The notes under the pieces: generated by a model | Database searches by the model: none | What the model saw: the letters and a program-made list of their open reading frames with translations, nothing else | What the model was told of the DNA's origin: nothing | Shown: in pieces, positions 36,538 to 46,118 of the stretch | Position numbering within the stretch: position 1 is the first letter of the stretch | Layout: the number at the start of each line of letters is the position of its first letter | Assembly (NCBI RefSeq): GCF_000257645.1 | Contig: NZ_AJHJ01000024.1 | Location: 1-64,000, forward strand | Length of the DNA stretch: 64,000 nt | Direction: 5' to 3' | Source of the DNA: Serratia sp. M24T3 | GTDB taxonomy: Bacteria > Pseudomonadota > Gammaproteobacteria > Enterobacterales > Enterobacteriaceae | Position numbers and translations under genes: made by a program

Positions 36538-38469
36538 ATGCGATTGTTTATTGCCGAAAAACCCAGCCTTGCCAGAGCAATAGCTGATGTCTTGCCGAAA
36601 CCGCACAAACGCGGTGATGGGTTTATTGCCTGTGGGAATCAAGACGTCGTGACCTGGTGTGTCGGGCACCTGTTGGAACAGGCTCAGCCTGATGCTTATA
36701 ACAGTCGCTTTGCACGCTGGGCACTGGAAGATTTACCGATTATTCCAGAAAAATGGCAGTTGCAGCCGCGCCCCTCAGTGGCCAAACAGTTAAATGTAAT
36801 TAAACGATTGCTGCTGGAAGCCAGTCAGGTGGTCCACGCAGGTGACCCGGACAGAGAAGGGCAACTGCTGGTGGATGAGGTTCTGGACTATCTTGAGCTT
36901 AACGCCGAGAAACGCCAGCAGGTTCAACGCTGCCTGGTTAACGACCTGAACCCGCAGGCGGTTGAGCGTGCGATTTCCCGTTTGCGTGACAACCGCGATT
37001 TTATTCCGCTTTGTGTCTCCGCGCTGGCGCGTTCGCGCGCCGACTGGTTGTATGGCATCAACATGACGCGCGCCTATACCATTCTAGGGCGCAATGCGGG
37101 ATACAACGGCGTGTTGTCAGTCGGCAGGGTGCAAACGCCGGTGCTTGGGCTGGTGGTGCGTCGCGACGAAGAAATTGAAAATTTCATCCCCAAAGACTTT
37201 TTCGAGGTTAAGGCGCACATCGTCACTCCCGCTGATGAGCGTTTTGTAGCCGTCTGGCAACCGAGTGAGTCATGCGAGCCTTATCAGGATGAAGAAGGAC
37301 GATTGCTGCATCGTCCGCTGGCCGACCACGTTGTCGCTCGCATCGGCGGTCAACCCGCGATCGTCACCGGTTACAACGACAAGCGTGAGTCAGAAACGCC
37401 GCCGTTACCGTTTTCGCTTTCAACGCTGCAAATCGAGGGCGCCAAAGCCTTTAACCTCAGCGCGCAGAAAATTCTCGATATTTGTCAGCGCTTGTACGAA
37501 ACCCACAAACTGATTACCTATCCGCGTTCTGACAGCCGTTATTTGCCAGAAGAACACTTTGCCGGGCGTCATTCCGTGCTTAACGCGATTGGCGTTCATC
37601 AGCCAAACCTAATGCCGCAGCCTGCATTGGACACCGACAAGCGTAATCGCTGCTGGGACGATAAAAAGGTTGATGCTCACCACGCGATCATTCCTACCGC
37701 CCGCAGCAGCAAGGTCAATCTCACCGATGATGAGAGTAAAATTTATGGCCTGATTGCTCGCCAGTATTTAATGCAGTTCTGTGCCGATGCGATGTTCCGT
37801 AAATGCGTGATTGAGTTGGAAATTGCCGGTGGCAAATTTGTTGCCAAGGCACGTTTTCTTGCCGATGCCGGCTGGCGCACTTTGCTGGGCAGTAAAGAGC
37901 GTGACGAAGAGAACGAAGGTACGCCGCTGCCGGTGGTAGCCAAAGGTGATGAGCTGCTGTGCGAACGGGGCGAGGTGGTTGAACGCCAGACCCAGCCGCC
38001 AAGGCCGTTTACAGACGCCACACTGCTTTCTGCAATGACCGGTATTGCGCGCTTTGTGCAGGATAAGGCGCTAAAAAAGATCCTTCGTGCCACCGACGGT
38101 TTGGGCACAGAAGCGACGCGAGCGGGCATTATCGAGCTACTGTTCCGCCGCGAATTTCTCTATAAGAAAGGGCGCTATATTCATTCTAGCGATACCGGTC
38201 GTGCGCTGATCCATTCCTTGCCGGACATTGCGGCTCGCCCTGATATGACTGCCGACTGGGAGTCGAGCCTGACCCGTATCAGCGAGAAAAACTGCCGTTA
38301 TCAAGATTTTATGCAGCCGTTGGTTTCGACCCTGCAAAGCCTGATTGTGCAGGCCAGACAAAATCGCGTCTCACCCGCGTTTCGCAGCCTGCCATCCAAG
38401 CCGAAAGCTGAGGCGGGAGCCAGGCGCAAACGGGCACCGGCCAAGGCGAGCAAGCGCAGCGAAGAATAA
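36538..38469 (+). CDS. topB: DNA topoisomerase III
   Basis: The 643-residue type IA topoisomerase has the TOPRIM start [20 protein letters not shown] with acidic [11 protein letters not shown] near residue 101 and the catalytic Tyr 328 in [13 protein letters not shown]. Further family motifs are [19 protein letters not shown] and [15 protein letters not shown]. The C-terminal tail is Lys/Arg-rich. It separates linked DNA molecules during replication and recombination. Its terminator overlaps the end of the convergent nudG. Confidence 0.97.
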   Translation: MRLFIAEKPSLARAIADVLPKPHKRGDGFIACGNQDVVTWCVGHLLEQAQPDAYNSRFARWALEDLPIIPEKWQLQPRPSVAKQLNVIKRLLLEASQVVHAGDPDREGQLLVDEVLDYLELNAEKRQQVQRCLVNDLNPQAVERAISRLRDNRDFIPLCVSALARSRADWLYGINMTRAYTILGRNAGYNGVLSVGRVQTPVLGLVVRRDEEIENFIPKDFFEVKAHIVTPADERFVAVWQPSESCEPYQDEEGRLLHRPLADHVVARIGGQPAIVTGYNDKRESETPPLPFSLSTLQIEGAKAFNLSAQKILDICQRLYETHKLITYPRSDSRYLPEEHFAGRHSVLNAIGVHQPNLMPQPALDTDKRNRCWDDKKVDAHHAIIPTARSSKVNLTDDESKIYGLIARQYLMQFCADAMFRKCVIELEIAGGKFVAKARFLADAGWRTLLGSKERDEENEGTPLPVVAKGDELLCERGEVVERQTQPPRPFTDATLLSAMTGIARFVQDKALKKILRATDGLGTEATRAGIIELLFRREFLYKKGRYIHSSDTGRALIHSLPDIAARPDMTADWESSLTRISEKNCRYQDFMQPLVSTLQSLIVQARQNRVSPAFRSLPSKPKAEAGARRKRAPAKASKRSEE

Positions 38470-38555
38470 GTTCAAGTCAGTTATTTAAAAAGATGTAGAT
38501 TGGAAAAGCTGGGCGACAGGTTTTTGTAATACAAACACTGCGCTGACAGAAAAGG

Positions 38556-38581
38556 AAAGGTGACATCGTCACCTTTTTTTT
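38556..38581. terminator. bidirectional terminator between topB and nudG
   Basis: AAAGGTGAC and GTCACCTTT form a 9-bp stem with a three-base loop and a T run that runs into the nudG stop codon. The reverse strand also has T-rich sequence. Confidence 0.85.
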
Positions 38582-38993
38582 AATGATTATTTTCAGTGCG
38601 TTGAGCGATATAGGCCTGGAGAAGAGGGAGGTCTGCCGGGGCTAGATTGTAGTCCAGAGCCTGCTGCGGAGTGACCCAGGTAAACTGACTGTGACAACGT
38701 AACGTTATCTCCCCGCTAAACGCACTCACACGCCAGGCGTGTAAATCAATTATTCGCTCACCCTGATGCCAGGCATAATTAGCAATCCAATCGTCTACCC
38801 GAGCCTGAATATTCAGCTCCTCAAACAGCTCTCTGCTCAGTGCTGCGGGCTGAGTTTCACCCGTTTCAACTTTACCGCCGGGAAACTCCCACCGCCCGGC
38901 CAGAGAGCTCTGAGCATCGCGCTGAGCCAGAAGAATAAAGTCGCCGCGTTCAATGATTGCGGCGACCACTTCCAGCTTGATTAGCGGATTCAC
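38580..38993 (-). CDS. nudG: Nudix pyrophosphohydrolase NudG
   Basis: The 137-residue protein has a Nudix box [22 protein letters not shown] (the G-X5-E-X7-RE-X2-EE pattern) after a short [20 protein letters not shown]. coli NudG hydrolyses oxidised pyrimidine (deoxy)nucleoside triphosphates such as 5-hydroxy-dCTP. It overlaps the end of xthA by four bases, as part of a repair pair. Confidence 0.93.
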   Translation of the reverse strand: MNPLIKLEVVAAIIERGDFILLAQRDAQSSLAGRWEFPGGKVETGETQPAALSRELFEELNIQARVDDWIANYAWHQGERIIDLHAWRVSAFSGEITLRCHSQFTWVTPQQALDYNLAPADLPLLQAYIAQRTENNH

Positions 38994-39799
38994 TTTAGGT
39001 CGAACTCAGCCCAGATGGGGGCGTGATCGCTGGGTTTTTCCATTCCGCGAATAACATAATCGATACCCGTGGCCTTGCAGCGTGCCGCCAGCGGAGTACT
39101 CGCCAGCACGAGATCGATGCGCAGCCCGCGGTTGTCATCGAAGCCTTTTGAGCGATAGTCAAACCACGAGAACTGATCGTTGGCTTCTGGATTGGCGGCG
39201 CGGAAAGTGTCGACCAGGCCCCAGCCTTTTAGCCTGTCCATCCATTCGCGTTCTTCCGGCAGGAATGAACATTTGCCGGTGCGCAGCCAGCGCTTGCGGT
39301 TGTCTTCACCGATACCAATGTCGAGATCGGTTGGGCTGATATTCACGTCGCCCATGACCACAACCGGTTTTTCTACCGACAGTTGCTGCTGCAGATAGTC
39401 CTGCAAATCTTGATAGAAACGCTGTTTGGCCGGGAATTTGGTTGGATGGTCACGGCTTTCGCCCTGCGGGAAATAGCCGTTAATCACCGTCAGCACGCCC
39501 TGAGGGGTTTCAATGTCGGCCATGATGATACGGCGCTGGGCGTCTTCTTCATCATTGGGGAATCCGCGGCGGACCTCAAGCGGTTTTTCCTTGGTCAGCA
39601 GCGCGACGCCGTAATGACCTTTCTGCCCATGATAGTAAACGTGATAGCCGTATTGGCTCACGTCTTCCAGTGGGAACATATCGTCGTGGACTTTTGTTTC
39701 CTGTAGCCCGATGACGTCTGGCTGATGTTGTTCGATGATCGCCGCTAGCTGATGTGGGCGAGCGCGCAATCCGTTGATATTAAAAGAGACGAACTTCAT
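38990..39799 (-). CDS. xthA: exodeoxyribonuclease III
   Basis: The 269-residue AP endonuclease and 3'-5' exonuclease has [13 protein letters not shown] at the N terminus, the metal-site [26 protein letters not shown], and the C-terminal catalytic [10 protein letters not shown]. It acts in base excision repair. The C-terminal overlap with nudG means the two are expressed together. The region upstream is shared with divergent tyrR. Confidence 0.97.
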   Translation of the reverse strand: MKFVSFNINGLRARPHQLAAIIEQHQPDVIGLQETKVHDDMFPLEDVSQYGYHVYYHGQKGHYGVALLTKEKPLEVRRGFPNDEEDAQRRIIMADIETPQGVLTVINGYFPQGESRDHPTKFPAKQRFYQDLQDYLQQQLSVEKPVVVMGDVNISPTDLDIGIGEDNRKRWLRTGKCSFLPEEREWMDRLKGWGLVDTFRAANPEANDQFSWFDYRSKGFDDNRGLRIDLVLASTPLAARCKATGIDYVIRGMEKPSDHAPIWAEFDLK

Positions 39800-39955
39800 A
39801 GTCGGGAACCATTTGGCGTTGAATTCAGGCGATGATGTTAGCAGAGTTTTTTGTGTAATGTAACGAGCCGCCCGAGCTGTTCATCTGCCTTCACACCGTT
39901 ACTCCAGAGTAAAGACGGCGTAGTTGGCGACGAAAGCGGCAGGTAGACAATTTTC

Positions 39956-39973
39956 TGTCAACATTTTGTGACA
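39956..39973. promoter_or_regulatory. TyrR box in the tyrR promoter
   Basis: TGTCAACATTTTGTGACA is an 18-bp dyad fitting the TyrR box TGTAAA-N6-TTTACA, with the outer TGT and ACA at correct spacing. It lies about 78 bp before the tyrR start codon. E. coli tyrR is autoregulated through such boxes. Confidence 0.6.
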
Positions 39974-40050
39974 GTCTCTTTTTACACCCAGCCTGACAGG
40001 GTATTATACGTTTAAGAAATTTTTGTTTTCCCTGAAAAAGGTCAAAACTG

Positions 40051-41622
40051 ATGCGCCTGGAAGTTTTTTGCGAAGACCGCCTGGGTCTTGCCCGAGAGTT
40101 GCTCGATTTATTAGTGCTGCGCAGTATTGATTTGCATGGGATCGAAATCGCCCAGATTGGCCGCATCTACCTGAACTTTACTCAGCTGGACTTTGATACT
40201 TTTCGCGCGCTGATGGCCGAAATCCGCCGAATTGAAGGCGTGACCGACGTCAGAACCGTGCCGTTTATGCCGTCTGAACGCGAACACCGCGCCCTGCGTG
40301 CCTTGCTGGTCTCAATGCCGGAACCGGTATTTTCCATCGACATGAAAGGCAAGGTCGAGCAGGCCAATCCGGCAGCACAAAGCCTTTTCGAGCTAAGCGA
40401 AGCCAAAATCCGCAATTACACCGCCGCCAGCCTGATAAGCGGCTACAACTTTACCCGCTGGCTGGAGCATGACAGCAGCCTGCCATACACCGAACGGGTC
40501 GTGATTCAGGGGCAAGATTTCCTGATGGACCTCACGCCGATCAAACTCGATGACGAGAATCAGGCCAGCGAAGTGGTGGGTGCGGTTGTGATGCTGAAAT
40601 CGGCGGCGAGAATGGGCCGCCAGTTGCAGGATTTAACGATTAACGATGAGCGCGAGTTTGACCATATCGTTGCAGTCAGTCCTAAAATGCGTCAGGTGCT
40701 GGATCAGGCTAAAAAGCTGGCAATGCTCGATGCACCGTTGCTGATTATTGGCGATACCGGCACCGGCAAAGATTTGCTGGCCCGCGCCTGTCATCTGCGC
40801 AGCGCGCGCGGAAAAAATCCGTTCCTTGGCCTTAACTGCGCTTCCTTGCCTGATGACGTGGTGGAAAGTGAGCTGTTTGGCTATGCCCCCGGAGCTTACC
40901 CCAATGCGGTTGACGGCAAGAAAGGTTTCTTCGAACAGGCCAATGGCGGGTCGGTTTTGCTGGATGAAATCGGTGAGATGTCTCCACGGATGCAGATCAA
41001 ACTGCTGCGTTTTCTCAACGACGGCACTTTCCGTCGGGTCGGGGAAGAGCACGAGGTGAGGGTTGATGTACGCGTGATTTGCGCCACGCAAAAGAATCTG
41101 GTGGAGCTGGTGCAGCGCGGTGAATTTCGTGAAGATCTCTATTATCGCCTTAACGTTTTGACCGTGACATTGCCGCCGTTGCGTGAACGGCCAACGGATA
41201 TCATGCCGCTGACCGAGCTGTTCGTGGCGCGTTTTGCCGATGAGCAGGGGATGGCACGTCCAAAGCTCAATGCACAATTAGGCAGTTATCTGACCCATTA
41301 CGGTTGGCCCGGTAATGTGCGCCAGCTTAAAAACGCCATTTATCGCGCATTGACCCAGTTGGAAGGCAATGAGTTGCGACCGCAGGATATCGCGCTGCCA
41401 GACTTTGATGTTGAAGTCACGCTGGGAGAAGAGGCGTTAAACGGCTCACTGGATGATATCAGCAAACGTTTTGAACGCTCAGTGTTGACCCGCCTGTATC
41501 GTACTTATCCCAGCACTCGCAAACTGGCAAAACGACTGGGGGTTTCGCACACCGCTATCGCCAATAAACTGCGCGAATACGGCCTAAGCAGCCGCAAGCC
41601 AGAAGGGGATTCCGAGGAGTAA
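40051..41622 (+). CDS. tyrR: aromatic amino acid regulator TyrR
   Basis: The 523-residue regulator has an N-terminal ACT domain (about 2-75), a PAS domain (about 78-190), an AAA+ domain with the Walker A loop GDTGTGKD (234-241), and a C-terminal Fis-type helix-turn-helix (TRKLAKRLGVSHTAIANKLREYGL). The GAFTGA loop of sigma-54 activators is absent (GYAPGAYPN instead), as in known TyrR. It controls aromatic amino acid biosynthesis and transport with tyrosine and ATP. A TyrR box lies upstream. The downstream terminator serves both tyrR and proP. Confidence 0.97.
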   Translation: MRLEVFCEDRLGLARELLDLLVLRSIDLHGIEIAQIGRIYLNFTQLDFDTFRALMAEIRRIEGVTDVRTVPFMPSEREHRALRALLVSMPEPVFSIDMKGKVEQANPAAQSLFELSEAKIRNYTAASLISGYNFTRWLEHDSSLPYTERVVIQGQDFLMDLTPIKLDDENQASEVVGAVVMLKSAARMGRQLQDLTINDEREFDHIVAVSPKMRQVLDQAKKLAMLDAPLLIIGDTGTGKDLLARACHLRSARGKNPFLGLNCASLPDDVVESELFGYAPGAYPNAVDGKKGFFEQANGGSVLLDEIGEMSPRMQIKLLRFLNDGTFRRVGEEHEVRVDVRVICATQKNLVELVQRGEFREDLYYRLNVLTVTLPPLRERPTDIMPLTELFVARFADEQGMARPKLNAQLGSYLTHYGWPGNVRQLKNAIYRALTQLEGNELRPQDIALPDFDVEVTLGEEALNGSLDDISKRFERSVLTRLYRTYPSTRKLAKRLGVSHTAIANKLREYGLSSRKPEGDSEE

Positions 41623-41703
41623 TTTCCAGGATTTTGTTTCGCCGAGGCAAAGCTAGCCGCTGCGATGCGCATTCGAACCTAACGTAAACAATTCTTTGCT
41701 CGA

Positions 41704-41741
41704 AAAAAAGCCGGTCAGTTAACATCACTGACCGGCTTTTT
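41704..41741. terminator. bidirectional terminator between tyrR and proP
   Basis: AAAAAGCCGGTCAGT pairs with ACTGACCGGCTTTTT around seven bases. The convergent tyrR and proP genes both end near it. Confidence 0.9.
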
Positions 41742-41777
41742 CATTTTCTACTTTGCACAGCTATTTCAAATGCCCGA

Positions 41778-43283
41778 TCACTGAATTTCTGGATGCTGAT
41801 CGATCAGGTGTTTTCTTTTGGATTGCAGCTCGGCTATCTGTACATCAATATCTTCGATTTTTTGCTCGATATTATCATGATGCTCCTGCAGGATTTCCTT
41901 GGCTTCAGCACGGTCAGAAGCTGCAGGTGTCTCGCCTTTCAACGGTTTGTTGGCGGTTTCTTTCATATAAATACCGGTAACTAAACCAATCACGGCCACG
42001 ACCATCAGGTAGTAAGCCGGCATAAACAGATTATGAGTTGCCTCAACTAACCACGCTGCGAAAGTGGGCGTTATACCGGCAACCATCACCGAAACGTTGA
42101 AGGCAATCGCCAGCGCGCTGTAACGGATATTGGTAGGGAACATCGCCGGTAGGGTCGAGGCCATCACGCCAATAAAGCAGTTAAGCAACACGGCGAGTAT
42201 CAGGAATCCGAGGAAAATCAGCCCAATCACGTTACTCTGGATCAGGATAAAGCTCGGGATTGCCAGAATAAACAGCCCGATGCTGCCGATTATCACAAAC
42301 GGTTTACGACCAAAGCGGTCACTCAGCAAGCCCATAAATGGCTGAACAAACAGCATGCCCACCATGATGGCAATGATGATAATCAGGCCGTGATCTTCAG
42401 AATAGTGAAGGCTGTGCGACATATAGCTTGGCATATAGGTCAGCAGCATGTAGTAGGTCACGTTAGTCGCGATGACCAAACCTACGCTGACAATCAACGC
42501 TTTCCACTGCTTGGTAAAGATTTCACGGAACGAAACCCTTGGCGGCTCGGCAATCTCTTTGCGCGAGTTGCTGTCGATCTTCTCTACGTGCTGCTGGAAA
42601 GTCGGAGTTTCCTCGAGCGCGTGGCGCAGATAAATCCCGATCAGCCCCAGCGGTGCGGCAATAAAGAACGGCAAACGCCAGCCCCAGGAGAGGAAGTTTT
42701 CATCACCCACAATGCTGGTGATTAAAATAACCACGCCCGCGCCGAGAATAAAACCAGCGATTGAGCCGAAGTCCAGCCAGCTGCCCAGGAAGCCACGTTT
42801 TCTGTCGGGTGAATACTCGGCGACGAAGATGGCCGCGCCGGTATATTCACCACCAACCGAGAAGCCTTGCGCCAGCTTGGCTGCCAACAGCAATACAGGG
42901 GCCCATATGCCGATGGAGGCATAGGAGGGTATCAGTCCGATAGAAACGGTACTGATCGACATAATAATTATGGTAATCGAAAGCACTTTTTGACGGCCAA
43001 ACTTGTCGCCAAGACGGCCAAAGAATACGCCACCCAGTGGGCGAACCAGGAAGGGCACCGAGAAGGTTGCCAGAGCGGCAATCATTTGCAGGCCGGGATC
43101 GGCACCTGGGAAGAACACTTGACCCAGCGCGACGGCGACGAAGCCGTAAACACCAAAATCGAACCATTCCATAGCGTTACCCAGTGCTGCTGCGGTAATC
43201 GCTTTTTTGAGTTTGGCATCATCAATGATCGTGATGTCATTGATATGCATTGGTTTAGCACGTTTCTTTCTTAGTTTAAGCAT
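41778..43283 (-). CDS. proP: osmoprotectant/proton symporter ProP
   Basis: The 501-residue MFS protein closely matches E. coli ProP. The N-terminal motif TAAALGNAMEWFDFGVYGFVA and KLAQGFSVGGEYTGAAIFVAEYSPDRKRGF are conserved. A long C-terminal tail (EILQEHHDNIEQKIEDIDVQIAELQSK) forms the antiparallel coiled coil that sets osmotic activation. It takes up proline, glycine betaine and ectoine-type compounds. The start at MLKLRKKRAK corresponds to the E. coli MLKRKKVK. It faces away from the small regulator operon across 424 bp. Confidence 0.94.
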   Translation of the reverse strand: MLKLRKKRAKPMHINDITIIDDAKLKKAITAAALGNAMEWFDFGVYGFVAVALGQVFFPGADPGLQMIAALATFSVPFLVRPLGGVFFGRLGDKFGRQKVLSITIIIMSISTVSIGLIPSYASIGIWAPVLLLAAKLAQGFSVGGEYTGAAIFVAEYSPDRKRGFLGSWLDFGSIAGFILGAGVVILITSIVGDENFLSWGWRLPFFIAAPLGLIGIYLRHALEETPTFQQHVEKIDSNSRKEIAEPPRVSFREIFTKQWKALIVSVGLVIATNVTYYMLLTYMPSYMSHSLHYSEDHGLIIIIAIMVGMLFVQPFMGLLSDRFGRKPFVIIGSIGLFILAIPSFILIQSNVIGLIFLGFLILAVLLNCFIGVMASTLPAMFPTNIRYSALAIAFNVSVMVAGITPTFAAWLVEATHNLFMPAYYLMVVAVIGLVTGIYMKETANKPLKGETPAASDRAEAKEILQEHHDNIEQKIEDIDVQIAELQSKRKHLIDQHPEIQ

Positions 43284-43707
43284 AGTATTCCCTTGTCTAA
43301 GCTCACTCCACTATTTACAGCGGGAGAAGCTTAAAATCTTAATAAACTTCCATAGGCATGAATAGTATAGGTTATTTCCAGAAAGAGGAAAAATGCAAAC
43401 GAGGGGTAAAATTAATTACCAGGGTAACAAAAGAGGGAGCCTAATATAAATATATATAGGGGGATTTATCATATAAATAGCCGATGACTCTTTGATACCC
43501 AAGCCGATTCTACAAGGTTATAAATCGTTGACCTCACGTCCCTAATTGATGAATAATAAAGCAGGTTGTTTGATTTTTGTGCCGAAATAAAATTTACCCT
43601 CTCGAATATTTTTTTGAGAGGGCAGTTTTAATATCTGAGCAGGCGTGAAATGATTAATTTCCTTATGGCTTACACTTTACGGATAATGTTTATCCGCGTT
43701 GCCAGAA
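43284..43707. other. intergenic region between proP and the ariR-type gene
   Basis: This AT-rich stretch of 424 bp must hold the proP promoters. A hairpin of CCCTCTC and GAGAGGG at 43597-43622 probably ends the ariR-type operon. No gene is supported; no CRP or Fis site is clear enough to call. Confidence 0.55.
43597..43622 (-). terminator. probable terminator of the ymgA-ariR-type operon
   Basis: CCCTCTC and GAGAGGG pair around a T-rich loop. On the minus strand the hairpin is followed by TAAATTTTATTT. It lies about 86 bp after the ariR-like stop codon. Confidence 0.6.
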
Positions 43708-44043
43708 CTAAAAGTCCGAGTCGTCTGGCGTTACGCCGAGGACTAACTCCAGCGCGTTGCGTAAAATATCCTGCTGTACCACATCGCGTGTGATCTCAAG
43801 CTCAGAGATCAGACGTAAAATGATATCCTTATTGGTCAGGTAACCCTGAACAGCAATAATGTTTCTGGCAATAGCACCAATAACCTCACGTTCACTATCG
43901 AACTTGTTATCGATATGACGAATACTGTCCATAACCCGTTTTTCCCGCGTGCGTTGTTCACCGCAGAGAAGGCCGTTGGAATTCAGTACATCGTTGAGTG
44001 CAAGGTTACCGGTGAATTCTGAATCAGTGGTTCTTTTTGCCAT
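43708..44043 (-). CDS. AriR/YmgB-family small regulator
   Basis: The 111-residue protein ends with the AriR pattern LTNKDIILRLISELEITRD, then DILRNALELVLGVTPDD, closely matching E. coli AriR/YmgB (biofilm and acid-resistance regulator and RcsB connector). The start at MAKRTTDSEF has GAAGGG upstream; the preceding frame overlaps the upstream gene more deeply. It overlaps the upstream ymgA-like gene by 20 bp. This gene pair resembles the ycgZ-ymgA-ymgB operon of E. coli, which is controlled by the BluF/BluR light and cold system. Confidence 0.78.
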   Translation of the reverse strand: MAKRTTDSEFTGNLALNDVLNSNGLLCGEQRTREKRVMDSIRHIDNKFDSEREVIGAIARNIIAVQGYLTNKDIILRLISELEITRDVVQQDILRNALELVLGVTPDDSDF

Positions 44044-44317
44044 CTTGCTGCCCTTCAGCTGTAAAATGATGTAGCACGTTGTTCGTGTCTCGAACATTGT
44101 AGCTTCTCGTGGCCTGCGTTAAGGTCACAGTTTGATTGACCTCACCTAAGGTTCGCTCACAGGCGCGTTTAATTACGTCGTTTTTAGCGCTTGCCGCCAT
44201 GCTTTTCAGTTGGATAACAACACCCGCGATGGTGACATCACCCCCTGATTTCAACACGGCCAGCACGGCCTCGCCCAACAGGCTGTCGTTCAGTTTTTCT
44301 TCGTCATTTCTTTGCAT
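44024..44317 (-). CDS. YmgA/AriR-like small protein, possible Rcs connector
   Basis: The 97-residue protein resembles E. coli YmgA: a start NDSLLGEAVLAVLKSGGDVTIAG, then VVIQLKSMAASAKNDVIKRA and a hydrophilic tail. Such proteins are suggested to link environmental signals to the Rcs phosphorelay through RcsB. The start at MQRNDEEKLND has AGGG upstream; the longer frame adds 17 unconserved residues. It is followed by the AriR-like gene with an overlap of 20 bp. An operator-like sequence lies 233-267 bp upstream. Confidence 0.65.
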   Translation of the reverse strand: MQRNDEEKLNDSLLGEAVLAVLKSGGDVTIAGVVIQLKSMAASAKNDVIKRACERTLGEVNQTVTLTQATRSYNVRDTNNVLHHFTAEGQQDGKKNH

Positions 44318-45024
44318 ATATACAACCCTGAATGGCCTGGCTGACTTTACAGTCGCAGCCAAGTTCATTCCCGGTACATAATTAACTTCTCAGCTTAACC
44401 ACTATGCGACCCATAGTTACATCATCTGAAAACGAGGGCGCAATGTTAAAATGGTGAGCCGCGCCAGTGGCCGTTACGCTGTGTGGGTCTCCACGCATGT
44501 CATGTCCTCATTCAATAATTAGTTAAGTAACAATCACTCTGATGCATATAAACTTATACAACAATTCGAGTGTTGTACAGGTTTTTATGTGCAAAATTGC
44601 GAGGGAGTTGCTTTTTGTGGTGGCAATTTTTCTGTTAAATGCGCACTTAACAGAAATTAATTCATTACGAAGTGTTGAGTGGTTAAATCATAGAAAAATT
44701 GGGTGCAGAAGTAACTTATGTGATTGGCATACTTTTGGGTTGAATACAAAAATAAAACGATAATTTGACTGGAATTAATTTTTAAATACCTGATTTATGC
44801 CTGAGTGAGCGGAGTGATGGGGCTTTTAAACGTTTATTTGGATAACCTCTGGATATTGTGCGAGCTTTAAAAAATTTGACCTGATTAATTATAATTTCTC
44901 TTTAGGTTATATACCTACCAATACAACACATTGCATTGCAGGTCGACCAGCAAGAATTGTTGAACATAATTGATGTCTAGAGGCTATATTGGAGCTATGT
45001 TTGTTATTAACCAGGAGAAGTAAA
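44318..45024. other. large AT-rich intergenic region between the ymgA-like and EthD genes
   Basis: The 707 bp hold the promoter of the ymgA-like operon, the 35-bp operator-like site at 44550-44584, and the promoter of the EthD gene near the right end. No further gene is supported; a 73-codon frame at 44542 lacks a ribosome site and overlaps the operator. Confidence 0.6.
44550..44584 (-). promoter_or_regulatory. operator-like site upstream of the ymgA-like operon
   Basis: On the minus strand this 35-bp site begins AAACCTGTACAAC and ends GTTGTATAAGTTT, with an inner perfect dyad TACAACA-N7-TGTTGTA. A site of equal length with the same ends lies before the ariR-like gene at 48871. The ACCTGTACA and TGTATAAGT ends form an imperfect inverted repeat and the long dyad looks like a MerR-type operator, as expected for a BluR-like regulator. 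The regulator is not in the window. Confidence 0.6.
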
Positions 45025-45348
45025 TTGATTAAACTTAGCGTGATGTATCCGTATAGCCCAGAAGCGCATTTTGATTACGATTACTATCGCGATTCTCATA
45101 TGCCATTGCTAAAACAGCGTCTGGGTGAAGTTTGCCGTTATTACACTATCGACAAAGGTTTCAACGCCGTAACTCCTGATAGCAATCCGGCCTTTATCGC
45201 CATGTGCCACGTATATTGTGACTCCGTCGAAGCCTTAATGACCGCAATTGGCCCTTATGCTGAAGAGTTGGCTGCCGATGTCGCCAACTTTACCAACGTG
45301 ACGCCGATACAGCAGATAAGCGAAGTGATTATCGAGAAGAGCGAATAA
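45025..45348 (+). CDS. EthD-family protein
   Basis: This 107-residue protein has the EthD dimeric alpha-beta barrel pattern MYPYSPEAHFDYDYYRDSHMPLL, with a conserved YRDSHMPL motif, and no known enzyme residues. A TTG start at 45025 is favoured. The optimal AGGAG lies seven bases upstream, and the protein then begins with the usual short strand IKLSVMYP. The frame also contains an ATG 36 bases upstream without a ribosome site. Family members are small proteins of uncertain function, some linked to ether or polyketide metabolism. Confidence 0.8.
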   Translation: MIKLSVMYPYSPEAHFDYDYYRDSHMPLLKQRLGEVCRYYTIDKGFNAVTPDSNPAFIAMCHVYCDSVEALMTAIGPYAEELAADVANFTNVTPIQQISEVIIEKSE

Positions 45349-45380
45349 GGCATTACCGCGTTTGACTCGCGACCCATAAA

Positions 45381-45411
45381 AAAGCCCCGCATCAATGGCG
45401 GGGCTTTATTT
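45381..45411. terminator. bidirectional terminator between the EthD gene and tpx
   Basis: AAAGCCCCGC and GCGGGGCTTT form a perfect stem, with an A run before and TATTTT after. It lies between convergent genes. Confidence 0.85.
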
Positions 45412-45449
45412 TGTCTCAATAATAGCTAACTGAGTAAATCGCTAATCGC

Positions 45450-45953
45450 TTATTTCAAAGCCGCCAGCGCAGCATCGTAATTAGGCTCTTCGCTGATTTC
45501 GCCAACCAGTTCACTGTGTAATACGTTGTTTTGCTCGTCCAGTACCACCACTGCGCGCGAAGTCAGGCCAGCCAATGGGCCGTCGGTGATTGCCACGCCG
45601 TAGGTCAACTTAAACTCGTCACCGCGCAGGGTTGACAGAGTCACGACATTTTCCAGACCTTCTGCACCACAAAAACGTGACTGGGCGAATGGCAAATCTG
45701 AAGAGATGCACAGCACCACGGTGTTGTCGATTTCGGACGCGAGCTGATTAAACTTGCGCACGGAGGTAGCGCAGGTGCCGGTATCAACACTTGGGAAGAT
45801 GTTCAGGACTTTGCGTTTGCCGGAGAAGCTGCTCAATGCAACATCAGAGAGATCTTTTGCCACCAGAGTGAACGGCTTGGCCACGTCGCCTTTCTGCGGC
45901 AGCTGGCCTGCAACGCTAACAGGATTGCCTTTTAGATGTACGGTCTGAGTCAT
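45450..45953 (-). CDS. tpx: thiol peroxidase Tpx
   Basis: The 167-residue atypical two-Cys peroxiredoxin has the peroxidatic Cys 61 in [14 protein letters not shown] and the resolving Cys 95 in SRFCGAEGL. It reduces peroxides in the cytoplasm or periplasm with thioredoxin. The length equals that of the E. coli protein. It is divergent from ycjG, as in E. coli. Confidence 0.97.
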   Translation of the reverse strand: MTQTVHLKGNPVSVAGQLPQKGDVAKPFTLVAKDLSDVALSSFSGKRKVLNIFPSVDTGTCATSVRKFNQLASEIDNTVVLCISSDLPFAQSRFCGAEGLENVVTLSTLRGDEFKLTYGVAITDGPLAGLTSRAVVVLDEQNNVLHSELVGEISEEPNYDAALAALK

Positions 45954-46118
45954 GATTTTTCCTTATTGCAAAGTAGCAAGATGATTTTTTTCAGTGGTTC
46001 ACTCAGATAGTAAACAAGTAATTGTTTTTAATTGCAAAGGCAATTTTTATCTGACCCCAAGCTATACTGACAAAAGCCTCCTCGCATGGTGCCCGAAGGT
46101 GTTTTCATGGAGTGGTTA

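Noticed and set aside
40633-41277. 214-codon antisense frame in tyrR
   Set aside because: It mirrors the codon bias of tyrR and shows no ribosome site or motif.
44542-44763. 73-codon plus-strand frame between the ymgA-like and EthD genes
   Set aside because: No ribosome site, AT-rich composition, no recognisable protein features, and it overlaps the operator-like dyad at 44550-44584.
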